A DNA stretch of 64,000 nt from positions 73,126,520 to 73,190,519 of the forward strand of contig NC_058339.1 in the NCBI RefSeq assembly GCF_905475395.1, given 5' to 3'. This stretch comes from Chrysoperla carnea. Lineage: Eukaryota; Arthropoda; Insecta; Neuroptera; Chrysopidae. Shown one piece after another: positions 23,701-33,900 of the stretch. Below the pieces are notes generated by a model. It was not told the origin of the DNA. It saw only the letters and a list, made by a program, of their open reading frames with translations, and made no database searches. The position numbers were made by a program, and so were the translations under genes. Positions within the stretch are counted from its first letter, which is position 1. The number at the start of each line of letters is the position of its first letter.

Positions 23701-26650
23701 GCGACAATACCAATTTCCGATCCTGTGGAAATATAAAGTCATTCGGGTTTCAATTCCAACAGAACAAATCAAGGCTGTCTTGTTGATTCTATTTTTCGAA
23801 AGAGATGAAATGGAATGAAATTTTTACCTCTGTCATAACTTTAAATTCTTGATGATTATTTAAGATACGATCTTGACCAATTAATTTTATCCCAGATGAA
23901 GGTAGCGTATCGGCAATTGTTGTGTGTTCAATTTCTTCATTATTTACACTACTAATTGCATGATGATCTTGGGCTAAATGGGCAACATCTACAGCAGTAC
24001 ATGATTAAAGATGTAAAAGTCATTAGTATCAGGAATATGGGCGTAGCTTTCGAGGGAAGTGGGTAAGATTTGTATAGTTAACTCCTCGGAATATACCCAA
24101 ATTTGTCTTTAGCGTACTCGGTAACATAGAAACTGAGCGAAAATTATTTATGAAAGTGCCTTTGTCTTCTTAAAATATACAGGGTGTTTTGTTAAGTTTA
24201 TATATGCTTGAAACTTGAAAAATAAGTTTTATCGATAAAAATGCCTCAAGCAAAAAATGTTGGGTGTGTGACGCACATCTTACACAAACATTAAACTTGA
24301 TCTAGGTTTTCAAGCTCAATGAAAAGCTTACTCTACACCATAACTGCGGAAACATTTTTCCACAAATCGTACAGCTTAGGCAAAGGCGGACTGGAAAATT
24401 TTATCCAAAATTGTTTCTGCGAAATCTGGGAACTCTTCGAAAAAAAAAATTTTCCATTAAATCCAATAAATTTGTTCGTTTTTCTATTAAGACTATTTTT
24501 GTTTAGGGTAGTACTATCGGTAATAGACTTTGCATTCAGAATTTAATGAAACTTGGCATAGTTGTCCATTATTATATCATAATTAACCAGTTAAATTTTT
24601 TAGGGCCTTCAGAGAACTGAAAATCTGAACGTCCAGTTTTGTGAAATAAAATAAAATCTGTGATTTTCCATAAGGATCAATGTTAAAATATCTTTTTTTC
24701 AGTTTTCTGAAAGCCCCTAAAAATTTAACTGGTTAATTATGATATAATAATGGACATTTATGCCAAGTTTAATTAAATTTTGAATGCTAAGTCTATTACC
24801 GATAGTAATACCTTAAGTTGAATGAACAAACGCATAAAAAGCAAGATTTTTGCTATCAATTATTGTCTAAACTATTATGTTTACAAAAAAATGTTTAAAA
24901 AAACAAAAATGTTTGCGTATTTATAAAGAACAACTTTCTAAATTAAAGAGTTTATCTAATGTTTGTCGGTTATGAATCAGAGTGAGGTTTTAATTGAACC
25001 CGAAAACTTCGATGCCAGTATAAGATGTGTGCCTTTGAATCTAACACTTTTCTTTTGAAGCATTTTCTTCGATTGTATTATATATCGAGTTTCAAGCATA
25101 AAGGCACTCTGTATTTCATATATACATATATACAGATATTTATGATTATGATTAAGTCAAATTAGACCGACAAATACTGATCGTTGTAAAATACCGAGAT
25201 TTTTTTTTACTTACAGATATAATAAAATCGGATTTAGAAAAAAAATAGCCTCGGAAAAAATAGACCGATAAAAATTTCTGTAAAAGTGACTCATTTTTGA
25301 ACGCAAGGGCTAAAAAATTCCGAACCCAAGCAACTTCTCTCTAGTCGACAAATTCAACCCAACCATCTCGTTATTACAACAATACTCCGGGTCTACAAAA
25401 TTTTCGGTCTATTTTTTTTGATTACCGATAAAATCAGCCTATCAGGAGAAAATACTAAGTTTGTGAGTTGCGAGTAAGGTCGAAACGTTTAAACGAATTT
25501 TAAAGATGAAAAAGACACATTTTTCGATTTTTGTAGGAGGTTTGCCACAGACAAGAACGAACGTTATTGCCTGATGCTTATCACCGACAAGCATTCCTAT
25601 TGAGATGTATATGCATCTTACAAAAAAACGAATACGTTAAGAATCTTCACCGTGACTTCATGATTTAAACAAAAATGGGTATGGTTTCGATAGTCTTTCA
25701 GCCCAGCTCACTCTAAACGACTAAACGTCATTACACCCATGATTTTGAGTATTACCAAGATCTAAACCATGACATATATCCACAAATGTGGCATTCGTTG
25801 AACAACTGGATTCTTTATCAATATTCGCACTAGCATTTATTAAATCGGAATCAATATCAAATGTAATGCTCCCATTATTAGTGCCGTTCTGTACATCAAA
25901 TTCTTCATTTTTTATTGAAATATCATCTTCGTCGCTATACAACATTAATTATCTATTAATTATATGCAAAAACGGCGGAACTGAACGTTTATAGAAATTA
26001 AATAGGGGAAATTAAATTGTGAAGAATATAATAGGAAGAGATCCCGCAAAGGCAGAGTTCGACAAAATGAGTATATGAAATGTATACTGGGAAGTCGAAA
26101 TAGAATAAAAATAAACTACTGTAAATCGGAAAGGAATTCAGTTCAAAATTTAAACGAACACAATTTTCTAAATAAAAAGTACCGTTTTATCTTTTAAATG
26201 AAAGACCTTATACGCAAGGTCCTCAAAGCGGAAGAAAGTTAAACATATTAAATATAGCCATAATATATCTTTTACGAAGATCGTCAATCCATGGCCATAA
26301 AATTTTCTTTCGAAGAAATGGAACCTATGAGGGTTTATAGAAACCAATTTATATAAAATTATTCAACCATTCGAATAGAAGAACCATGCTTCTTCCATTA
26401 TTAGAAGGAAAATAATTTACATATAAAATAAATTACATTTTAGTTACTAAAAATCAAAATGTCTACTTCGAATATATTCGTAAAGATTGGTAATTATCTT
26501 CGAAATTGTAATCAATTTCTAATGAAACCTTATTCTACTGCTTACCACAATTGAAAATGATATAAAAATAAAAAATAGAATTAAAAAAAATTACCCCCAA
26601 GCACTCATCCATGATGCAGAGACTTCTGTCCACGGTGTTAATTCGGCCAT
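11765..26650 (-). CDS. C2H2 zinc-finger protein, 13 coding exons, 914 residues
   Basis: Exons on the minus strand: 26650-26595, 25934-25756, 23988-23828, 22665-22257, 20725-20633, 19590-19408, 19314-19205, 17931-17618, 16818-16451, 15688-15566, 15050-14892, 13760-13423 and 12016-11765. All junctions keep frame and have GT-AG borders; the sum is 2,745 nt. The protein starts [19 protein letters not shown]. An acidic/Asn-rich N-terminal part (to about 263) is followed by six C2H2 fingers at about 264-425: WECGVC..H..H, FQCNTC, YVCELC, HQCHLC, YKCDVC and YMCRLC, mostly with TGEKP-like linkers (HTDERKF, HSADRPY, HSGLKPH, HTNERPY). The long C-terminus (about 430-914) is Ser/Asn/His-rich and disordered. 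It is presumably a nuclear sequence-specific DNA-binding protein. The donor at 22256 (GTATGT) was chosen because it restores the second zinc Cys of finger 1. Introns are up to about 2 kb and full of repeats. The orthologue is not recognised, and a non-coding 5' exon cannot be excluded. Confidence 0.88.
12160..12610. repeat. Two direct copies and one inverted copy of a 110-130 bp unit
   Basis: The unit runs from TTGATTTTTGGTTTC through AACTATGGATTAA and ATCAAAAGTTCTTAT to CCTCAAAAACC. It occurs directly at about 12200-12300 and 12340-12450, and inverted at 12455-12590 (GGGTTTTTGAGGGTTGAGTT, AATCCATAGTTTTC). The outer ends (CGAAGGACCTCGGACACAAT against TTGTGCCCGAGCTTC) make the whole a foldback. 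It lies in the last intron of the zinc-finger gene. Confidence 0.65.
12784..13415 (+). mobile_element. Repeat family A, near full-length copy
   Basis: It begins ATAAACAATTGACTGAGTTA and passes through CAGTGTTGATTACGCATTCG. Its right part contains the block AATTAGGTGATTTTTTGAAC, then CAAAATTTTGTTCGTAGCAT and TTTTTAAGCGTTACAAACTT, ending near the TATATATTCATGGTA motif. The same blocks recur in order at 55597-56245. There is no ORF. I believe closely similar non-coding sequence is common in other insect genomes, but that is memory, not a search. Confidence 0.65.
16020..16215. repeat. Foldback family I, copy 1
   Basis: Ends carry GAGAATAAGTCTTAATCAG and the reverse motif CTAAGACTTATTTCTTTC. The inner part contains TTCTCAACGTTTTTGGACT, which also occurs with one mismatch at 61560-61765. 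It lies in an intron of the zinc-finger gene. Confidence 0.55.
17002..17460. mobile_element. Long foldback element carrying 5S rRNA-derived sequence
   Basis: The arms at about 17002-17132 and 17335-17470 pair over more than 110 bases. Landmarks are GAATTCTAAGC, GTCATTGAA, AAATTTAATACTTTCC, AAAAAAAAGTCTAGAGGGC and AGCTCGTTTTC. Weaker similarity (GAGAGATATC on the left against GATATCTCTC on the right) may extend the element to about 16870-17580. A 5S-like stretch lies in the centre next to the right arm. It sits in the intron between exons 8 and 9 of the zinc-finger gene. Confidence 0.65.
17251..17317 (+). pseudogene. 5S rRNA-derived fragment
   Basis: About 67 bases resemble the 5' half of arthropod 5S rRNA. 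They read AACGCTCCATACATACCAC, GAAAACAACGGTTCTCG, then CCCTATCACTGAAGTTAAGC. The box A element of the internal 5S promoter (GAAGTTAAGC) looks intact. The 3' half of 5S (box C) was not found. The origin is probably a 5S-derived SINE head or a captured 5S pseudogene. Confidence 0.7.
18240..18525. repeat. Foldback around GGCAAAACAGTTGAAACAAA
   Basis: The block GGCAAAACAGTTGAAACAAA (about 18323-18342) is mirrored by TTTGTTTCAACTGTTTTGGC (about 18427-18446). Flanks rich in AAAATTT also pair (TTTTATAAAAATTTAG against AAAAATTTTTTATAAAA). Non-coding, in a zinc-finger gene intron. Confidence 0.55.
19826..20315. mobile_element. Foldback family C, copy 1
   Basis: It runs from CAGGGTACTTTTTAAGCTGA to a reversed AAAAGGATGCTCGGTA-type end. 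Inner blocks include CACATCTTACGCAGACATTAA, AATTGTTTCTGCGGAATCTA and GAATGAACAAACACGCTAAA, which recur at 24180-25114 and 35082-35576. It sits in a zinc-finger gene intron. Confidence 0.6.
21360..21830. mobile_element. Foldback family B, copy 2
   Basis: The ends are CCAGGAACCTTCAGCCACTT and its mirror GGTGGCTGACTGTTCCTCGG; inside are CTAATCCGATGTCAGATTAC and its mirror. It matches the copy at 7590-8165. A C10 run lies at 21747-21756. In a zinc-finger gene intron. Confidence 0.6.
22849..23085 (-). pseudogene. Possible transposase helix-turn-helix remnant
   Basis: A 78-codon frame contains [14 protein letters not shown]. This resembles the TQRAFRRKYG-type segment of the helix-turn-helix (DUF4817-like) found at the start of many insect transposon proteins. 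No DDE domain follows. It lies inside an intron of the zinc-finger gene, on the same strand. The similarity is recalled, not searched. Confidence 0.4.
24180..25114. mobile_element. Foldback family C, copy 2, interrupted
   Basis: CAGGGTGTTTTGTTAAGTTT opens the element and a mirrored AAGCATAAAGGCACTCTGTA closes it. It matches copies 1 and 3 but is longer by about 300 bp because another foldback sits inside (24505-24815). Confidence 0.6.
24505..24815. mobile_element. Foldback nested inside family C
   Basis: Arms at about 24508-24620 and 24700-24813 are near-perfect mirrors: ACTATCGGTAATAGACTT, CATTATTATATCATAATTAA and CCAGTTAAATTTTT each have their complement on the right side. The centre is 80-90 bases. 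It is absent from family C copies 1 and 3, so it inserted later. Confidence 0.65.
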
Positions 26651-28880
26651 TTTTGGTAAGATTAATAATTGTCAAATAGGTATGTGTAGTTAGAAATAAA
26701 ATTGATAATTTGGAAGATAAATTTTTTTTTTAAACAAATTAATAAAACTTTGAACACAATCAATTAATTATTGAATAATAAAATAAAATTTGTAATTGAC
26801 TAGTCGATTATACGACTATAAAATATTATCATTCAACACCAAATGAAATTAATGTTGAATAATTCAAGTCAATAATAAATACTCCTCAAATTATTAGAAA
26901 TGGATATCAATGGTAATATTTGATGTGTGAACGAAATTTTTGATTTGACAGATCTGATCTTAGGATAGTTTATTTCCATAAAAGTTTAGGATGTTTGATT
27001 AGAAATATTAATAAAATAAATTGCAAAACTATTATTCATAAAATATATTATTAAAATAAAAGATAAAAAATCTTTATTTATTATACCCTTAATTTTTGTT
27101 AAAATAGCAGTGTTAAGTTATAAGAATTAGAAAAACTTTAAAAAGAATTTAAGAATGTAATTAATAATAAAAAAAAAATTATCTAATTTAAAAAAAGTTT
27201 GTAGGACATTGTCTTATTTACAGTAAATAAATCGTTTTTTGTTAATATTATACATATTTTTGTTTTTTGATGCGAAAAAATATATGTTAGAAAAAAATTG
27301 AAGAAAAATTTTATATTTGGTACTCTTTTTTTCTGACCAAGGACTTCCAAGATATATCATAGATTTTTATTAAAAAAATACTTGCCAACTATGTTTGAAA
27401 AAACGTAATAAAATTTTTTTCATATTCACTAATTTTATAAAAAAAAAAATTACTTTTTTCTAATAATAGATTCGAACAAAGTTAAACAAGAAATTAGCTG
27501 TTTTTCATAATCACTAAAATAAAATACTTATAGACGTACCACTCTGTCTTAATGGGATGAATCTTTCCCATATTGATAAGGGTGATCAATATTTATATTT
27601 ACGAAAATCCAATGATAGTAATAATTACGAATGACGTTAAAAAATAATATTTTATTACGGTAGGTATTATTCTCTTATCTAATATCTCAAAGTATACCGA
27701 TGTCGTTTTCATTTCGAATCTACGCCCCTTTTACTCTTTTTTCAAAATTGAGAGCTCTTACCAATAATCTTGAAAACGCGGTAATGGAATAATAAAACCT
27801 AGAAAATATCGTAAGGCTTTCAATCGCGGATCCAGTAAGTGTGCACGATAAGGGGGGGGGGGTTAATAAGAGCTTTACACGAGTTTCTTTTTGAGCAGAA
27901 TAATTTTATACTGATTAGTTTGTTTGGTTGCCTATAATGCTTTCGGATATCGTTTTTGTATACGATTTTGTGCATCTCAGAAACTATAATGCCATTCGTT
28001 AAATGGGTTTTGCTGGGAAAATTTTTGCATACGCCGTAATTTATTTTGCTACTTTCTCCAAATTTACCCATTCCAGAATTTCTGGAAATTTGAAAGGCTG
28101 TTGCCAGATTTGTATCTCAAACTTTTTTCCTCTACAGGACTGAATATTTTTAGTCCAGCGGCGAATTTAAGCGATCGCAAGGGAATAGTTTCCCACTGGG
28201 CCCTCGAAATAGAGGAAATAGAGCACCACAGGGGACCCGAGGTGCATTTTACAAAGCTAAAAAAAGGGGGAAAAAGACAAATTTGCATTTAAAGGGCACG
28301 ACAAGGCGGCCTTTAAATGCAAATGGCGGAGAAGTTAATTAAGGAAGACTAAAAAAGGGGGAGTCAAATTTGTAGGAAAGGAAGGGTACAAAAACGGCCC
28401 TATTTACAGATTTTGCCCACTGGGACTATTTCCTAAATGCACTACTGATGCTACCAAAGTAAGATTCTTTCAGTCGTATATCTTCATCCGCCTTTGTCAT
28501 TTCTAATTATTTTTGTGCGTAGAGAAATTTAAGCCCTATATTATTTTGTTCGTTCGTTTCTTGAATTATTTAGTCCAACTTGATTGGTTCAAGCGCAAAC
28601 CGGTACAATAATAATACCTATTTATAACTACAACCCCTTGTCACAGACTTAATTATGCTCCAGTATATGTATACTTATATATCATCGGTTACTCTTTGAA
28701 TAATTATTTGTCAAATTTCCCCCAAAAATATAGACATATGTACTCTATCGACGGTCAAAGGAGCAAAGTCGGGATGTGTTGCAAATCCGTTTCATGACCC
28801 CTATATCAAAATTTATATGGTTTTGGGGATGTTTGATATAAGTATATGTACCTAACCGCTTTTTTCGAGATTTTTAAGAC
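26651..28880. other. Gene-free stretch between the zinc-finger and dynein genes (left part)
   Basis: The zinc-finger promoter should lie just above 26650, but no motif stands out. A G11 run is at 27852-27862. A 15-base perfect hairpin lies at 28281-28295/28310-28324 (ATTTGCATTTAAAGG and its mirror). The 83- and 74-codon minus frames here have no domain. Confidence 0.45.
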
Positions 28881-28914
28881 CATGCACATCTCCAAATAAA
28901 GGTAGAGAGTTGAA

Positions 28915-28995
28915 AAGTGCTATGTAGGTTGGTTAGTATCAAGGATGTGCCTTTTGGGGATGTCAACTTCCCAGCCCTCTTTTCCCCTTTTTTAT
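28915..28995 (-). repeat. hAT-associated repeat fragment
   Basis: On the minus strand it resembles the start of the hAT-associated segment at 56790. Shared blocks are AGGGCTG, GTTGACATCC and GCACAT, here read in reverse as AAGGATGTGCC, GGGGATGTCAACTT and CCAGCCCTC. Confidence 0.45.
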
Positions 28996-29632
28996 GTTAA
29001 TATTTCCTACATAAAAAAACCCATTGAAAACACCATGTTTTCTTCTCGATTTATATTTGCGAGGCATCAAACAATAATACAAATTAAATGAGGGGGAAAT
29101 ATGATTTTAGTGATGGAGCAATGCTCCTCCTGAGTTTTTTTCTATTCTAAAGGATACAGTGTACGTATTAAGTCATGACACTTGTCTATTCAAAGTATTT
29201 TTTGGAGAAAAATACTTTGGAACAATTTCTTTGTTATTTCAAATGTACTTTATTATTTCAAATAAACTAATGCCATGATTTAATAAATATATTTTACTAA
29301 TAAAATTTGAATAACTTATGCGAAATATGTTACATATGCAGCTATGCTTTATTGGATAGGTTCCATCATGGTTTATAAAGTATTGCAAAAAATATTTGAG
29401 ATGTTTTTTATAATTTTTATTTATTGTTTTCAATATTTCTTAAGTGCTTTGAATTGAACATGATCAAATATTTCAAACTATCGAATATTTTCTATCTTCC
29501 TCTGTGAGACATTCTTAATAATTTTATTTATATTTTATGTCCTTTTTTGTTCCAACTGAATCTAATAATTCTGCCCCTTTAGCGAACGAAAATTTTGTGG
29601 AATTTCTTTTCTCTTAATCACTGAAAATATAT

Positions 29633-29953
29633 ATGGCACGCCGTCTAACTTTTTAAAACCTCAATTTATTTTTTTCAAATTTTAATTACGATTTACGGAA
29701 TTAAATTATCAATATTGATAATTCGATTCTCAGAGAGCTGGTTGGTATAAGAAACCTTATAAGAAACTTGAAATTAAAATTAAAATTTCGAATTAAAATT
29801 ATCAATATTGATAATTTTAACTTCAAGTTTCTTATAAGGAATCAGCTCTGTGAATTAAAATTATCAATATTGATAATTTTAACTCCATAAATCTTTATTA
29901 AAATTTGAAAAAAAATAGCTTGAGGTTTTGAAAAGGAAAACGGCGTGCCATAA
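29633..29953. mobile_element. Foldback with three copies of a perfect palindrome
   Basis: Ends ATGGCACGCCGTCTAACTT and its mirror GGAAAACGGCGTGCCAT define a 320 bp foldback. Inside, AATTATCAATATTGATAATT occurs at 29704-29723, 29797-29816 and 29859-29878; the last two copies extend to a 28-base perfect palindrome. AACTTGAAATTAAAATTAA and its mirror flank the middle copy. Non-coding. Confidence 0.75.
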
Positions 29954-30969
29954 AAAATACTTGTTAATATGCTTCAAGAATACATAGAATTTAGTACTGA
30001 ATTATGATTGGTTCATATGATAAACAGTTCTGTCAAATGTCTTCTGAATGCAACCATTAATTGAGGTAGTGCTTGCTAGGTGCTACTGAGATAGTAAATG
30101 CTGTTTGGCGCATGCGTGTTTAGAATGAAATGAGACTGAATAAGAGAGAGTGCAGATAATATATTTATGTGTACATATGAACACAAATCTAGTCTTTCTC
30201 TTGAACTCAGAACTGGAACAGTCTCATTTTGTTTTGAACGACCTACATTTGATGACTGCAACTTAAAATTCTAAAGAACAAAGGGATCATCTTTTGCTAA
30301 AGCTATTTCTAGAAATGTCACTTTTATAATATCTTTTAGGGATTTTTTTCATCTGAATCATTATTGAATTGAGATCGAATCAAATTTTGTTCCAATTAAT
30401 GGCAGCGCTCAGAATATATTTAACAGTTTAAAATCTTTCAAATGAACCAATAAAAATTAATGCTGTTATCATATGACGTAGCTGCGATTGAAAATTGTGA
30501 TCAATGTTCTGTTTAAATAAGCAAGCATGCTGATGTAAATTAAGGAAATATGTAAAATGTATTAAATTATATATATAAAAAAAAAAGATTTAAAAAATTT
30601 TAATTGATATTTATTTATTGATTTCCAAATATTCTTTAAACAAATTATATAGAATTATATTATTTTATCTAATAATAGTTATTATAAATAATTGTCTAAA
30701 CAAATCAACATGTATACTTGTATTCAATTATTCGTTTCTTGATTTATTAAAATTATTATTAATAACAATTAACACGCATTACAATAATTAATTAAAATTT
30801 ATTTTAAAATAAAATTAAATATTTGATTTATCCTTGGAAATATTTTAAAATACCATCCATACATATAACATATATGCAAACTGGGTTGCCTATGAAAATA
30901 TTGAAATGTGCTGTGGTAGTGATTTATAGTTTCGCTATTTATTAATTATTGAAATATTTAAAATAAAAA
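29954..30969. other. Dynein gene 5' flank
   Basis: No gene found. The last 150 bases contain GTTGCC (30885-30890), the first half of an RFX X-box, but the second half fits poorly, so the site is only a candidate. A leader exon cannot be excluded. Confidence 0.35.
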
Positions 30970-33900
30970 ATGGGGGATGCGGTTGATGAGATTCTTAACA
31001 AGGTAGGTAAAATATTTGTTTTAATTACATTCAATTAAGAACGCACCATAAAAAAGTAATTTAGTAATTTCTTGGAAATCATTCAGAGTCTCATTTAAAT
31101 TTTGATCTTGATTAATGATAATTTTAACTTGTTTATAATTATACTGTAAAAACAAAGTGTTATTGCATTAGAAATGTAAAGTAGGAGTGTAAAAAGTGTG
31201 ATAAAATTATTTGAAGATAATTTAGAATATTAAAATGTCGGAAGCAGCAAAACGGATACGAATGCATTCACGGCTTATTGCCTTTTTAAATGTAATAAAA
31301 ACAAGTGATAACAACAATTGACCGAGTTAATTGTTGAAATATCATGCATAAACAGTGTTGATTACTTTATCGCATTACACGTACATACATGTCACACATA
31401 CATAACTAATATAACTGATATTCCCATATATAATACATACTTTACAATTTACGCCTAATTTGCGCCCTCGCGGGTAAACAGTGATGTTTAAGAAAAAATG
31501 TATCAAACAAAAGTTGTTTTGTTTTTTATAAGGAACATTTTTTAAGTTTAAACTTTTGTTCTATCTCTAACGGTTTACAAGATGGGTCCTGCGGACCCAA
31601 GACCCAATTTACCTGTTGCTCATTTACGAACTCGACCTCACTTTTTACGTCCTGAGTACGCTATTTCATCTTGATATCTCTTTTCGTTTTTGAGTTATCG
31701 TGTTGGCAGACAGCATTGGATAGATATCCAAATTGGATAAAATTTACGTGTGGTAGAACAAAATCAACTTTATGAATTTTGAAGATCATAAAGATTAAAG
31801 ATTTATTGCTTTTGAATGAATTTATTTTCGCAAGGCACTAACTTTGGTAAAATTTCGGTAATGGGGTTGCATTTTGCACAGTGCCGAGTAGAGGCTATAA
31901 CGTTTATTCCGATGCTCTCTTACCCAATCTAAATTTTTGGATTGTATGCAATACAAAATAATACCATGGGCATACCCATATTTTGTAAGTATGCAATTTT
32001 TGGTTTGGAGGACTCCTAGCTCCTCAGTATGTAGACGTATTACATTGCCAATTTTACAGTTTTTAACGAACTAAGTGGTCATACATCTTTGGCAACAATT
32101 TCCCCAAGCTGAATATTGCAAACTTGATTGAATGACTTAATAATCTACAATCGTTAATTTTTTGTTTTTGTATCTATATAGAGACGTCGAGACGATTTTG
32201 AACGAAAAGCACGCCGTGGTGAATTAGATCCACGACTCGAGTATACTTTTCAATTTTTAATTGGATCCACGGGCCTACCAAGAAATGATATTATGGATTT
32301 TGTATTTAATGGAAATATGCTGGATCCAATCAATGAACTTTTTATGTCCAATAAACGAAGGCGTTTAATGTGGTTTTATCAAGAAGTTCCTGAAGAAGAG
32401 GTAGAAGAACCGCCAGAGGATGAAATGGAAGAAGAAGAAGAAGCTGGCGTACAAGCAGGTCCATCAGCAGTAGAACCTGTACCTTCAACATCAGCTGCAC
32501 CCCAACCGGGAGTTGAAGACTCTACAGTTTCAGACCCGCCTGAAGAAGAAAAATCAAAGAAACAATTATTCTTGACAGATGGTCGAGATGTATGTCTAAC
32601 TGGTCTTTGCCTGTATATGTTTCGTATAAGTACAGTTAAACAATTGCCGAGCGAAGAAGGTTTTCACAAAGATTTGTACTGTGGTGTTTTGAATGCGGAG
32701 AAAATTGGTATAGTTACATCTGTTGAACGTGTTATGGAATATGTATTTATGAGAGCGTTAGCATATCCACCAACAAATGTAGAAGATGATGATGGCGCAT
32801 ATCCAATTATTAAAAGTACACTGTTACCAGTATTACGGTCATTTTGTAGCGCCTTAAGAGGTATTTTCCATTTTTGTATGGTAAATTTTTAAATCTTTAA
32901 ATGCAGGCAAAGATTTGAAGATAATAGGGAATATTTATGAAATTTTTTTACCTTCACAAATATATCTTAACAAAATATGAAAATACCCTAAGAGAGATGA
33001 CAAAAAGTAAAATAAAAATAAAATAAATACTTAGACAGATATTAGACAAAAATATCAAACATAGAATTTGACGTCATACACTAAGTTTGCAAGAAGAATA
33101 CATGTTAAATTCTGTTTTGCTAGAAAGAAATACAAAGAAACCTTTGACGACTTTTATCTTGGTTGTTTTTATTTCAAAAAATAATTTTTCCCTACTGTTT
33201 GTTACATGAATGAGGTTTTAATAAAGCAATAAAAAACAAGTGAAAGCTTAAATAATTGACTCAGTTAATTGTTGAAATACCCTGTTTAGAAAGTGTTGTA
33301 TGTCGGTACTAGCATTATTTTTAGTAAATTAAAATTTTTTTGATTGGCTAACTATAAAATGAGCTATTAACCATAATATATTAAAATCATCCATCCTGTA
33401 TATGAAACATTCTGTATAAAACAATTTTCATCATGGTCCTCCAAGAAGTATAATTTTCGGTTTGCATTTTTCTACTGCTAAAAAGTAACAGTTTCAGAAC
33501 GACTTGAGTTTATTTCCCGGATTCCCAGATTTGAAATTCTGCTATATTCTATGAAAATTAGTTTCATGTTTTTTTTTTTTATTCCTAAAAATGCGCGTAT
33601 TTTTTTTGCATTAGGTAATTTTTTTTGGTCTCAAATTCATATTTAAATGAAAGAAAATAATTCATCTAAAGTACATTTAATCAATTGTTTTTAAAATAAT
33701 AATTTCATTTTTTATTAATAATTAATAAAAAATAGTTATATTTGTCAATAAAGAAAACGGTAGCGACGTATTTACACCCGCTGAGGCTGTGAGCCAATCG
33801 GAATAATGCTAAATTCACATTTTTCGGCTTGTTTCTATGGAAAATTACATTATAATGTAATGAATGCAAGTTTAGAAACAAACCATTTATCATTCTGCAT

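Noticed and set aside
27820-28292. Overlapping 63-83 codon frames near 28 kb
   Set aside because: Opposing frames on both strands with no domain; the region looks like decayed repeat sequence.
32880-33230. Possible extra small dynein exon between exons 2 and 3
   Set aside because: Joining exon 2 to exon 3 directly keeps frame and gives a plausible alignment length; no good in-frame exon with both splice sites was seen.
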